Shown here one piece after another: positions 1 to 6,890 of a stretch of 7,166 bases of DNA. The DNA is taken from positions 1-7,166 of the forward strand of contig DGHZ01000011.1 in the NCBI GenBank assembly GCA_002392945.1, in the 5' to 3' direction. Both the position numbers and the translations under genes were made by a program. The notes under the pieces are model-generated. The model did no database searches. It had not been told where the DNA came from and was given only the letters and a program-made list of their open reading frames with translations. Each line of letters opens with the position of its first letter. Within the stretch, counting starts at the first letter, position 1. The stretch comes from Caryophanales bacterium UBA3835. GTDB taxonomy: Bacteria; Bacillota_I; Bacilli_A; RFN20; CAG-826.

Positions 1-305
1 TTTGCAGGATGAACTACCATTCCTTGAGGTTTATTAATTATTAAAATATCTTTGTCTTCATAAACTATATCTAAAGGAATGTCTTCTTTAGAAATTTCTA
101 ATTCCTTAGCTTCTGGGATATTAATCTTGATAACATCACCAGCTTTTAATTTTAAAGATGCTTTAGCGACTTTGCCGTTAACTATGCAGTTCTCTTCATC
201 AATAAGCTTAGCAATATGAGAACGTGAAAAATCACTAAAATAAGTAGATAAAAACTTATCTAATCTTCGATTAGAGTTAGATTCATCCACCACAATTTTA
301 TTCAT
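1..305 (-). CDS. rluD: RluA/RluD-family 23S rRNA pseudouridine synthase, N-terminal part (runs off left edge)
   Basis: Codes for the first 101 residues of a pseudouridine synthase of the RluA/RluC/RluD family, which isomerises uridines in 23S rRNA in the cytoplasm. Residues about 13-60 form an S4 RNA-binding domain (RRLDKFLS, then SRSHIAKLIDEENCIVNGK and LKAGDVIKI). A short linker leads to the start of the catalytic domain, IVYEDKDILIINKPQGMVVHP, where the family has its typical 'NKPxGxxVHP' strand. The catalytic HRLDxxTSG motif lies beyond the window and cannot be checked. The ATG at 305-303 was chosen because it gives the normal short N-terminus, is preceded by a GAAAG-type ribosome site, and overlaps the lspA stop by 8 bases (ATGAATAA). 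That implies translational coupling in an ileS-lspA-rluD operon. The RluD subtype rests on position after lspA (ylyB in Bacillus); the family call is firm. Confidence 0.9.
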   Translation of the reverse strand, partial: MNKIVVDESNSNRRLDKFLSTYFSDFSRSHIAKLIDEENCIVNGKVAKASLKLKAGDVIKINIPEAKELEISKEDIPLDIVYEDKDILIINKPQGMVVHPA

Positions 306-954
306 CTTTGTTATCTTTCTTTTCTAAGAATTTGTTCTTTTCTTGTTCTGTTTTAGAAACAACTTTGACGTTGTCTTCTTGTGTTTTTGGTTGTAATTTC
401 ACTTTTCTACGATAATCGATAATCTCTGTAACAATCATAAAGATAATCATCATAATCGCAGCCACTACTACGGCAATATCTGCGACATTAAAGTGGAATC
501 CCCATACTCCATAAAAATCAATCCAGTCTACAACTCCTGTTTTAGGAGAAGCCAAATAAGACGAACTATAAAAAATACGGTCAATAGAGTTACCTATAGC
601 TCCTGACATAATCATCATTAAGCAGGCTTTATAAAACTTATGAACTTTACCCCACCTTTTTATTAAGAAGATAATGATTCCGGCGGTAATTCCTAAAGCT
701 ACAATCACAAAGACAATGCGAGTCGCTACTTCATTTTTAAATAAGTCCAATCCAAATACAAAATTGCTATTTATGATGTATTGAACTCTTAAGAAGTTAG
801 GTATTAATACTGCTCCATCATTTCCTAAAGAACCGTTTTTATAGGCGCTTACAACAACGTTTTTACTGACAATGTCCATGACTAAAAAGAGAATTCCTAG
901 CCAAATAAAGGAAGCAAAGAACCATTTAAGTTTAGGTAAAATCTTCTCTTTCAT
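298..954 (-). CDS. lspA: Lipoprotein signal peptidase (signal peptidase II), with extended charged C-terminal tail
   Basis: Membrane aspartyl protease that removes the signal peptide of diacylglyceryl-modified prolipoproteins just before the lipobox cysteine. Four membrane spans are visible at about residues 11-29, 77-98, 108-124 and 157-178. The family's conserved residues are present: D27 in MDIVSK, N122 and catalytic D125 in GNSIDR, GVVDWIDF at 140-147, and N156, A158 and catalytic D159 in FNVADI. Two oddities stand out. The usual N-x-G-A-A-F stretch after the first span reads NSNFVFG (62-68), so the glycine is Asn. The protein is 218 residues against about 150-170 usually, because a Lys/Glu/Asp-rich, probably cytoplasmic tail follows residue 181. 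Its ATG overlaps the ileS stop by one base (TAATG), with only a weak ribosome site inside ileS, which suggests coupled translation. A likely substrate, the lipoprotein nuclease, is encoded just upstream of ileS. Catalytically competent by motif. Confidence 0.95.
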   Translation of the reverse strand: MKEKILPKLKWFFASFIWLGILFLVMDIVSKNVVVSAYKNGSLGNDGAVLIPNFLRVQYIINSNFVFGLDLFKNEVATRIVFVIVALGITAGIIIFLIKRWGKVHKFYKACLMMIMSGAIGNSIDRIFYSSSYLASPKTGVVDWIDFYGVWGFHFNVADIAVVVAAIMMIIFMIVTEIIDYRRKVKLQPKTQEDNVKVVSKTEQEKNKFLEKKDNKDE

Positions 955-3695
955 TATTTATGAATCACTTTCTGGCATCTTGGACATAGATATGTGCCAT
1001 CATCTTGCATAATTGCTAATCTAGAATAATTCCAACATCTTTCACAGAATTTTCCTTCATGATGCTTCACTTCTACTTTAGAAACTTCATATTCCTTTTG
1101 TTCATTAGTCTCTTTTAATTCAACTTCAGAAACAACAAATAAGTTTGCTAGTTCTTCTAAAGAAAATTTAGAGGCAACTTCTTTTACCTTGCTATCTTTG
1201 ATAGCAATAGAAACAAATGCTTCTTGAGCGGAGCCAATAACTTTTAAGTTCCTACTTTCTTCAAGAGCTTTTAAAACATCGCTTCTTAAACGAAGCATAT
1301 TTTCATATTCTTCTAATAAAGATGAGTCATCTTCTTCTTTAAAGGATGGATAATCTAGATATTGAACGTTTTTAACTCTAACCCCAGGAAGATTCTTATT
1401 AAATTCATCCATAGTAAATGGAAGAATTGGATTTAAGATTCTTAATAGAGTCTCACCAACTTTATATAAGACAGTTTGAGTTTGTTTTCTTCTAATTGAA
1501 TCTTTAGCTTCACAATATAATACATCTTTAGAAATATCTAAGTAGAAACTACTTAAATCACTACTACAGAAATTAAAAATCTCACTTGTAGCGCTACTAA
1601 AATCATATTTATCAAAGCTAGTTTTGCAGACTCTAACTAATCGATTTAGTTTCGCTAAAATATATTGATCAACTCTAGCAAATTCTTTTACATCACTATT
1701 TGGATCATAATCCACTAAATTCCAAGAGATAAATTTAAGAGTATTTCTAATTTTACGATATTGTTCTGCGACTTGTTTAATGAGATTATCACCAATTCTA
1801 ACATCTTGTTGATAATCAATAGAGGCAGTCCATAGTCTTAAAATATCACTACCATAAACATTAGCGATTTTAATAGGATCAACGCCATTTCCTTTAGATT
1901 TATGCATTTGTTCGCCGTGTTCATCTAAAACCCAACCGTGAGAGACAACGCTCTTATATGGGGCTTTATGGTTAGTAGCAACAGAAACAATTAAAGAAGA
2001 GTTAAACCAACCTCGATATTGGTCGCTTCCTTCTAAATATAAATCGCTAGGATATGTAGTTCCTCTTTCTACTAATACCCCGTTCCAGCTAGATCCACTA
2101 TCAAACCAGACATCCATGATGTCTTTTTCTTTGGTGAATTTGCCGTTAGGAGAATGAGGATTGCTGTATCCTTTAGGCAATAAATCTTTAGCGTCTAATT
2201 CATACCAAATATTACTACCGTGTTCTCTAAATAAATCTTCGATATGTTTAAAGACCACTTCATCAATAATTGGAGTTTCATCTTCCGCATAAAAAATCGG
2301 AATTGGTACTCCCCATGCTCTTTGTCTGGATATACACCAGTCGCCACGATCCTTAATCATGTTGACCATTCTGTTTTCACCCCAACTAGGGTACCATTTT
2401 ACTTCATGAATTATTTTTAATAATTCTTCTCTAATTGGCTCAATTGAGCAGAACCATTGGGCGGTCGCTCTAAAGATTAATGGTTTACCGGTTCTCCAAT
2501 CATGTGGATAACTATGGGTAAAGGTGGTGTGTTTAAGTAGAGCACCATTTTCTTTTAAAATCTCTAAAACAACATCGTTAGCCTTTTCATAGAATAAGCC
2601 TTCAATTCTACTTCCAGTTCCTGGCATCATATAGCCTTTTTCATCAACTGGACAATATGGTTCTAAGCCATGTCCTGGATAATTTAAACAGACTTGATAG
2701 TCTTCTACACCATGTCCTGGAGCGGTATGAACTAAACCAGTACCAGCGTCATTAGTAACATGGGTGCCCACAATCACTAAAGAATCTCGGTCATAGAATG
2801 GGTGTTTACAAACTACAAATTCTAATTCTTTACCAGTAAACTCTTTTAAGAGTTTTACATCTTCAAAACCTAATTCTTCAGACAATGATTTTTCAAATTC
2901 TTTTAAGAAAACAAATTTACCTTTGTTTGTTTGATATAAACCATACACAAAATCAGGATGAGCAGATATTGCTAAGTTAGCAGGTAAAGTCCATGGAGTA
3001 GTTGTCCAAATAATTAAAGATGTATCGTTATCCAATAAACCTTTACCGTCTTTTACTTTAAAAGCAACATAAATGGAATTAGATAAGACATCTGCGTATT
3101 CAATTTCTGCTTCCGCTAAAGCGGATTCACTACTAGGAGACCAATATACAGGTTTAAGGCCTTTATAGATCAGTCCAGAAAGGGCCATCTTCGCAAAAGC
3201 TTCAATTTGTCTAGCTTCATATTCTTTTTTAAGAGTTAGATAAGGATTATCAAAATCACCAACTAAGCCAAGTCTTCTAATTTGTTCTTTTTGATTAGAC
3301 ACTTGCTTTAAAGCATATTCTTCACATTTCTTTCTAAATTCCACAATTGGAGTAGTTTTTCTATTAACTCCACTTTTAGTAACTTGATTTTCAATAGGAA
3401 GGCCGTGTGTATCCCAGCCAAAAACAAAAGGTGTTTTATATCCGCACATATTCTTATAGCGGACAACAAAATCCTTTAAGATTCTATTAAGCATATGGCC
3501 GCAGTGCATATTGCCGTTAGCATATGGCGGGCCATCATGAAGAACAAATTCTTTAGCCTCTTTTCTATTGAGGTTCATTTGTTCATAAACATTTTCTTTT
3601 TTCCATTCTTCGACTAAGATAGGTTCTTTTTGGTTAAGATTACCTCTCATTTCAAAGTTGGATTTAAACATTAGTAACGTATCTTTATAATCCAT
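954..3695 (-). CDS. ileS: Isoleucyl-tRNA synthetase (IleRS, bacterial zinc-containing type)
   Basis: Cytoplasmic class I synthetase that charges tRNA-Ile with isoleucine and hydrolyses misactivated valine. At 913 residues it has normal full length. In order: HIGH signature region with HCGH at 64-67 and GWDTHGLP at 93-100; CP1 editing domain about 205-400 with TTTPWTLPAN (231-240) and HTAPGHGVEDY (323-333), where D332 matches the editing aspartate; GDWCISRQRAWGVPIP (451-466); KMSKS loop written QMHKS (596-600), keeping the key second lysine K599; anticodon-binding helical domain about 672-860; and a C-terminal zinc site with C884, C887, C904 and C907. The start is fixed by a strong AGAAAGGAT ribosome site seven bases upstream. 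The gene begins 30 nt after the nuclease stop and its TAA shares a base with the lspA ATG. There is no room for a T-box leader. The architecture is the ordinary bacterial housekeeping form, not the eukaryote-like zinc-less form linked to mupirocin resistance; drug sensitivity itself cannot be read here. Confidence 0.98.
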   Translation of the reverse strand: MDYKDTLLMFKSNFEMRGNLNQKEPILVEEWKKENVYEQMNLNRKEAKEFVLHDGPPYANGNMHCGHMLNRILKDFVVRYKNMCGYKTPFVFGWDTHGLPIENQVTKSGVNRKTTPIVEFRKKCEEYALKQVSNQKEQIRRLGLVGDFDNPYLTLKKEYEARQIEAFAKMALSGLIYKGLKPVYWSPSSESALAEAEIEYADVLSNSIYVAFKVKDGKGLLDNDTSLIIWTTTPWTLPANLAISAHPDFVYGLYQTNKGKFVFLKEFEKSLSEELGFEDVKLLKEFTGKELEFVVCKHPFYDRDSLVIVGTHVTNDAGTGLVHTAPGHGVEDYQVCLNYPGHGLEPYCPVDEKGYMMPGTGSRIEGLFYEKANDVVLEILKENGALLKHTTFTHSYPHDWRTGKPLIFRATAQWFCSIEPIREELLKIIHEVKWYPSWGENRMVNMIKDRGDWCISRQRAWGVPIPIFYAEDETPIIDEVVFKHIEDLFREHGSNIWYELDAKDLLPKGYSNPHSPNGKFTKEKDIMDVWFDSGSSWNGVLVERGTTYPSDLYLEGSDQYRGWFNSSLIVSVATNHKAPYKSVVSHGWVLDEHGEQMHKSKGNGVDPIKIANVYGSDILRLWTASIDYQQDVRIGDNLIKQVAEQYRKIRNTLKFISWNLVDYDPNSDVKEFARVDQYILAKLNRLVRVCKTSFDKYDFSSATSEIFNFCSSDLSSFYLDISKDVLYCEAKDSIRRKQTQTVLYKVGETLLRILNPILPFTMDEFNKNLPGVRVKNVQYLDYPSFKEEDDSSLLEEYENMLRLRSDVLKALEESRNLKVIGSAQEAFVSIAIKDSKVKEVASKFSLEELANLFVVSEVELKETNEQKEYEVSKVEVKHHEGKFCERCWNYSRLAIMQDDGTYLCPRCQKVIHK

Positions 3696-3700
3696 AACTA

Positions 3701-3709
3701 ATCCTTTCT
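3701..3709 (-). promoter_or_regulatory. Strong ribosome binding site of ileS
   Basis: On the minus strand the sequence reads AGAAAGGAT, then seven bases after the GG, then ATG. This is the best Shine-Dalgarno match in the window and settles the ileS start. The 30-nt gap it sits in (3696-3725) otherwise holds a second in-frame TAA directly after the nuclease stop and an AT-only near-palindrome (AATAATTATT). I see no hairpin with a T-run, so read-through from the nuclease gene into ileS is plausible. A separate ileS promoter hidden in the AT-rich nuclease 3' end cannot be excluded. Confidence 0.8.
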
Positions 3710-3725
3710 ATGTCGATAATAATTA

Positions 3726-6700
3726 TTAATAATTAAAAGCTATACCGCAGAAAACTAGTCCTTTTAATCCGGTAATTTCTACTTTAATCTTTCCACTAAC
3801 TTTATTAAATGTTCCACCTAAAGTATTCACTACTGTATTTCCAGAATGACTACCACTGCAAACCTCAGTTTCTCCAACATAAATCTTATAATTAAACGAA
3901 CCAGCTTGAGTTGTATTTCCTGCATAGAAGAAAACAGCGTTAACATCACTAAAGGAATCTCTTGATACTAATGTAAATGAGATTGCTTCTTTTCCAGAAG
4001 TTCCAGAACCTAAGCTAATGCCTGGTGGATTTGTATTTTTTGTCTTTAAATCAGCATTAGCGTTACCAATGGTGACATCAAATGTTACTCCGCCCAAAGT
4101 AGCGACTGCTTTTGTCTTATCGCTAGGGTCTCTGGTATAATCGCTAGCATTACCACTAGTAGGGGTGAATGAATATTTACATGAATCAAATGTAATAACT
4201 GTTTCACTAACAACCTTGCATGGAACTAATAAAGTGTTTTTATCAGTTGTTATTGTAATGACTTTTCCATTAGCGACATCTTCATCAGCAAAAGTATAAT
4301 CTTCGACACTGATTTTAGATGTATCTAAAGTTCCAAGACTTAAGTCGTTCTTAATAGCTTTGATGTTAAAATCATCAACAGATGGTTTACTACATGATTT
4401 AAAAGCAGGAATTGTTTCACTTTCAACTGCATAATGATGGATTTCATCTTTATCCATATTTAAAGCTAAATAAGATGGAGTGAGTTCGTTAATAGAACCA
4501 GCTACATCTTTTAAATCACCAAAGATATAATCCACTAATTGAGGATAATCAACAAATGGGTTTCTATTGTTTTGTTTTCCTGCTCCAGCAGTACATTCAT
4601 AAGAATAAACAGATTCATTGTGTTGTACTTCTTGAAGGTCAACAGCAAAGCTGTTCCATCTAAGCAAGTCAGAGAAATAACCGATGGTATATGGCATTGC
4701 AGTTGTTAGATATCTTTCATAGGCTAATTCTCTAAATAAATCATAATCATCTGTTTCTAAAGAAGGATCCTCGGCTCTAATGATATCTCGATAATAATTA
4801 ACATAAGGAACATTAATTTCATCTTCAGGATACATAAATTCATTGATGCTAATGCGATTATAATCAACATAACCGTCCACTATTTGTAAGGCTTGCTGAT
4901 TAGAATTGATATGAAGTGATTTAGTTTTGCCACTATGAGCGCTAGCATCTTCTCCTCGATAAGTCCAAGTTTCAGCTATATCGACTGTATTAGGGATGTT
5001 ATACATCACACTCATATAGAAAATGGATCTTGCAAGTCGCCCTTTATCTACATCGTTTGGTTCAAAAGCGTTTCTAGTAAAAGCACAATTCTCTTTTGTG
5101 GAATATTCAGCACTTTCAGGATTAACATAACCAAGATTTTTATTGCCACGGCTTCCATTAGCTCCAGCGCTGGCTGCAAATAAATTATGGAAGTCAGTTG
5201 CTCTTCCTAAAGCTTTTACAGCACTACCGGTACTAAAACCAGTCATTAAGCTAGCTGCAAAAGCGTGTTCTCTTTGCCAGCCTGAATCAGTAGCGATTTT
5301 ACTAATTGTCGAATCGTTATAAATAGCATTTACGAAAGAATAATCATATAAATCTTGATCTGCTACTTGATTAGTTTCCCAGTTTGGGGTGTTATATTTA
5401 AGTGGGTGCACATCTTTAGAAATAATGGCGTGTAGTTTGGCTTTTAAATCTTCGCCATTTTTCCAAGTTAAATTACCGTAATAGTTATTATAATAACTAT
5501 TCTCAGCATAAGCGTTATCTTTGACTGTTACAAACACTCTAGTAAATTTATTATTTTCGGTTGTTAAGGTAACTACAGCAGATCCACCGTTTAATGCAGT
5601 AATTGATTTATCATTATTAACTTTAATAACTCTTTCATTATTGCTGGTAATAGAACTTAATTTATCAACACTACCTAGTGGTAAAATTTCATATGCTAAT
5701 GTTTGGCTATCGCCTTTATTTAAAACTAAGTTATCAACTGATTTAATTTCACAAGCTCTTAGACCGTGTTCATCTTCATTATTTATAACAGTGACAACGC
5801 AATAAGCTCTATAGCCTTTTAAGGAAACAGATACTCTTGTTGTCCCAGCTTTATGGCCTTTAACTACACCACTAGCAATCGTACAAATTGATTCATCTTC
5901 AGAATAAAAGCCGTATTCCATACCAAATGAATCAATTCCGGTTTGAGAGTAAGTGAGTTTTTTAGATTCGCCAACTTTAATAGTAACACTATCTTGAACG
6001 GTAACAGATTTTCCTTCTTCGGGTTCTTTAATAGTAAAAGACATTACTGCAAATGGTTCATCAGCATCTCTAATATCATCGTCATCATTATCGTTATAAG
6101 CATAAATTAAAGAACTACCAGTGTTTTTACCTAATACATAATTATTTTCTATGGATAAAACGTTATTATCACCAATTTCATATTTCACATTTTTAGTAGC
6201 GTCGTTAGGTATTACTATTGGAGATAAAGAATAGGTATAGCCTTTAAATAATGATATTGCAGGATTAGGTAAATATACTCTTTCTGCTAGTACTGGAGTT
6301 TTATATTTATAGGTCTCACTATGAGAGTAAGAACATGTATTGCATACATGATGTCTAGTTCCATCATGTTCTTCAGTCGCAGGGTCATCAATAATCCACT
6401 CACCAAAATCATGGGATGCATAATCTTTAGTTAATGTTTCATATCCTTCATCGATACAAGCATGCCAGTGAGCAAATTCATCCTTTGACCAAGTAGAAGA
6501 ATAATGATGTTCTAATGGATCGACATAAGTGTCATCATAAGAATATTTACAAATAGAACATTCGTGATGTGTATATCCTTGGTGTTCATAGTCAGGCTCA
6601 ATAATTGTAGTTACAAATTCATGTTCCGCTTTATCACTAATCGCGTCACATCCTGTACATTTATGCCAATGATATGTTTTATCATTACTCCAAGAGGTAG

Positions 6701-6806
6701 ACCATGAATGAGTGTGTCCGCTAGGAGAGTTTCCACAGCTAGTTACAACTAAAAACATAGAAGCTATTAATGATGTAAGAGTGATCTTTACTTTTCTTTT
6801 ATTCAT
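3726..6806 (-). CDS. Predicted surface lipoprotein: His/Cys modules, Ig-like domains and an endonuclease I family nuclease domain
   Basis: Predicted membrane-anchored extracellular nuclease. A lysine-rich start and hydrophobic stretch (7-20) lead to lipobox VTSC with C24 as the lipidation site. Two tandem HWH/CxxC modules follow (31-99, 100-168), then three BIG2-like Ig domains (about 174-261, 264-341, 350-430). The nuclease domain (about 440-765) has the endonuclease I signatures: WQREH (510-514, candidate catalytic H514 and metal-binding E513), DFHNL (538-542), SRGNKNLGY (552-560), FEPNDVDKGRLARSIFYM (581-598), LLRW (714-717) and QNNRNPFVDYP (745-755). This family cuts DNA and sometimes RNA non-specifically using a beta-beta-alpha metal fold. 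About 110 residues (603-712) separate two motifs that are usually much closer, and residues 766-1026 are beta-rich and unassigned. The ATG was chosen because it gives a correct signal peptide; its ribosome site (TTAGGT) is weak. The reading frame is intact with all core motifs and ends in tandem TAA stops. The nuclease family call is confident; substrate and role (nucleotide scavenging, or attack on host or rival nucleic acid) are inferred. Confidence 0.9.
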   Translation of the reverse strand: MNKRKVKITLTSLIASMFLVVTSCGNSPSGHTHSWSTSWSNDKTYHWHKCTGCDAISDKAEHEFVTTIIEPDYEHQGYTHHECSICKYSYDDTYVDPLEHHYSSTWSKDEFAHWHACIDEGYETLTKDYASHDFGEWIIDDPATEEHDGTRHHVCNTCSYSHSETYKYKTPVLAERVYLPNPAISLFKGYTYSLSPIVIPNDATKNVKYEIGDNNVLSIENNYVLGKNTGSSLIYAYNDNDDDDIRDADEPFAVMSFTIKEPEEGKSVTVQDSVTIKVGESKKLTYSQTGIDSFGMEYGFYSEDESICTIASGVVKGHKAGTTRVSVSLKGYRAYCVVTVINNEDEHGLRACEIKSVDNLVLNKGDSQTLAYEILPLGSVDKLSSITSNNERVIKVNNDKSITALNGGSAVVTLTTENNKFTRVFVTVKDNAYAENSYYNNYYGNLTWKNGEDLKAKLHAIISKDVHPLKYNTPNWETNQVADQDLYDYSFVNAIYNDSTISKIATDSGWQREHAFAASLMTGFSTGSAVKALGRATDFHNLFAASAGANGSRGNKNLGYVNPESAEYSTKENCAFTRNAFEPNDVDKGRLARSIFYMSVMYNIPNTVDIAETWTYRGEDASAHSGKTKSLHINSNQQALQIVDGYVDYNRISINEFMYPEDEINVPYVNYYRDIIRAEDPSLETDDYDLFRELAYERYLTTAMPYTIGYFSDLLRWNSFAVDLQEVQHNESVYSYECTAGAGKQNNRNPFVDYPQLVDYIFGDLKDVAGSINELTPSYLALNMDKDEIHHYAVESETIPAFKSCSKPSVDDFNIKAIKNDLSLGTLDTSKISVEDYTFADEDVANGKVITITTDKNTLLVPCKVVSETVITFDSCKYSFTPTSGNASDYTRDPSDKTKAVATLGGVTFDVTIGNANADLKTKNTNPPGISLGSGTSGKEAISFTLVSRDSFSDVNAVFFYAGNTTQAGSFNYKIYVGETEVCSGSHSGNTVVNTLGGTFNKVSGKIKVEITGLKGLVFCGIAFNY
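6057..6092 (-). other. EF-hand-like acidic loop within the first Ig-like domain
   Basis: Residues 239-250 of the lipoprotein read DNDDDDIRDADE. Positions 1, 3, 5, 9 and 12 are D, D, D, D and E, the ligand spacing of an EF-hand, dockerin or thrombospondin-3-type calcium loop. The loop sits between a predicted strand (SSLIYAY) and FAVMSFTI, so it looks like an insertion in a beta-sandwich rather than a helix-loop-helix. Position 6 is Asp instead of the usual Gly. Calcium binding is inferred from spacing only. Confidence 0.45.
6303..6716 (-). repeat. Two tandem ~69-residue His/Cys/Trp-rich modules inside the lipoprotein
   Basis: Residues 31-99 and 100-168 of the lipoprotein align as two divergent copies. 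Shared features in order are H-x-x-S-x-x-W-S-x-D, HWHxC, a later H-x-F, an acidic Pro-containing stretch, and HHxCxxCxYSxxxTY. Copy one has Cys pairs C50/C53 and C83/C86. Copy two keeps C117 and C155/C158 but lacks the partner of C117. The spaced CxxC pairs and clustered histidines look like a metal-binding (zinc-ribbon-like) module; metal binding is inferred. The duplication is clear in protein but weak in DNA, so it is old. Confidence 0.75.
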
Positions 6807-6810
6807 AAAC

Positions 6811-6833
6811 TCGTACCTAAAACAATTATTACA
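6811..6833 (-). promoter_or_regulatory. Candidate extended -10 promoter and weak ribosome site for the lipoprotein nuclease
   Basis: On the minus strand, 6833-6825 reads TGTAATAAT, a TGn extension followed by a hexamer matching TATAAT at five of six positions. At normal spacing the -35 region falls in the T-run of the upstream terminator (TTTTTT), a poor match, so activity would rely on the extended -10. The ribosome site TTAGGT (6820-6815) lies about nine bases before the ATG and is weak. The expected start of transcription would fall close to that site, which counts against this exact assignment; TATACC just upstream is an alternative -10. Confidence 0.35.
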
Positions 6834-6841
6834 TATGCACA

Positions 6842-6872
6842 GGTATAAAAAAAGAGCGAAATCGCTCTTTTT
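6842..6872 (-). terminator. Rho-independent terminator of ftsZ, probably bidirectional
   Basis: The stem AAAAAGAGCG (6849-6858) pairs with CGCTCTTTTT (6863-6872) around a four-base loop, 10 bp in all. Read on the minus strand the hairpin runs straight into seven Ts and lies 19 bases after the ftsZ stop. The stem is A-rich on one side and T-rich on the other, so it also resembles a terminator on the plus strand, although no plus-strand gene leads into it here. It should end most transcription from the division cluster before the nuclease gene. Confidence 0.88.
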
Positions 6873-6890
6873 GTGAATTTTTAATTAAAA

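Noticed and set aside
3716..3735. AT-only near-palindrome around the nuclease stop as a terminator
   Set aside because: The pairing consists only of A-T pairs with no GC core and no following T-run, so it would not form a stable terminator. It more likely reflects tandem TAA stops in AT-rich DNA.
4935..5183. 82-codon open frame on the plus strand
   Set aside because: It lies wholly antisense to the conserved nuclease domain. It is rich in Ser, Ile and Phe as expected from the reverse of AT-rich coding sequence, and resembles no known family.
5521..5805. 94-codon open frame on the plus strand
   Set aside because: It is antisense to the second and third Ig-like domains. The Leu/Ser/Thr-rich product mirrors the sense codons, and I see no independent support for it.
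3726..6806. Nuclease gene as a secreted toxin with a linked immunity gene
   Set aside because: There is no small downstream gene that could be an immunity protein: the next gene is ileS after 30 nt. The lipobox and N-terminal stalk fit a tethered surface enzyme better than a delivered toxin.
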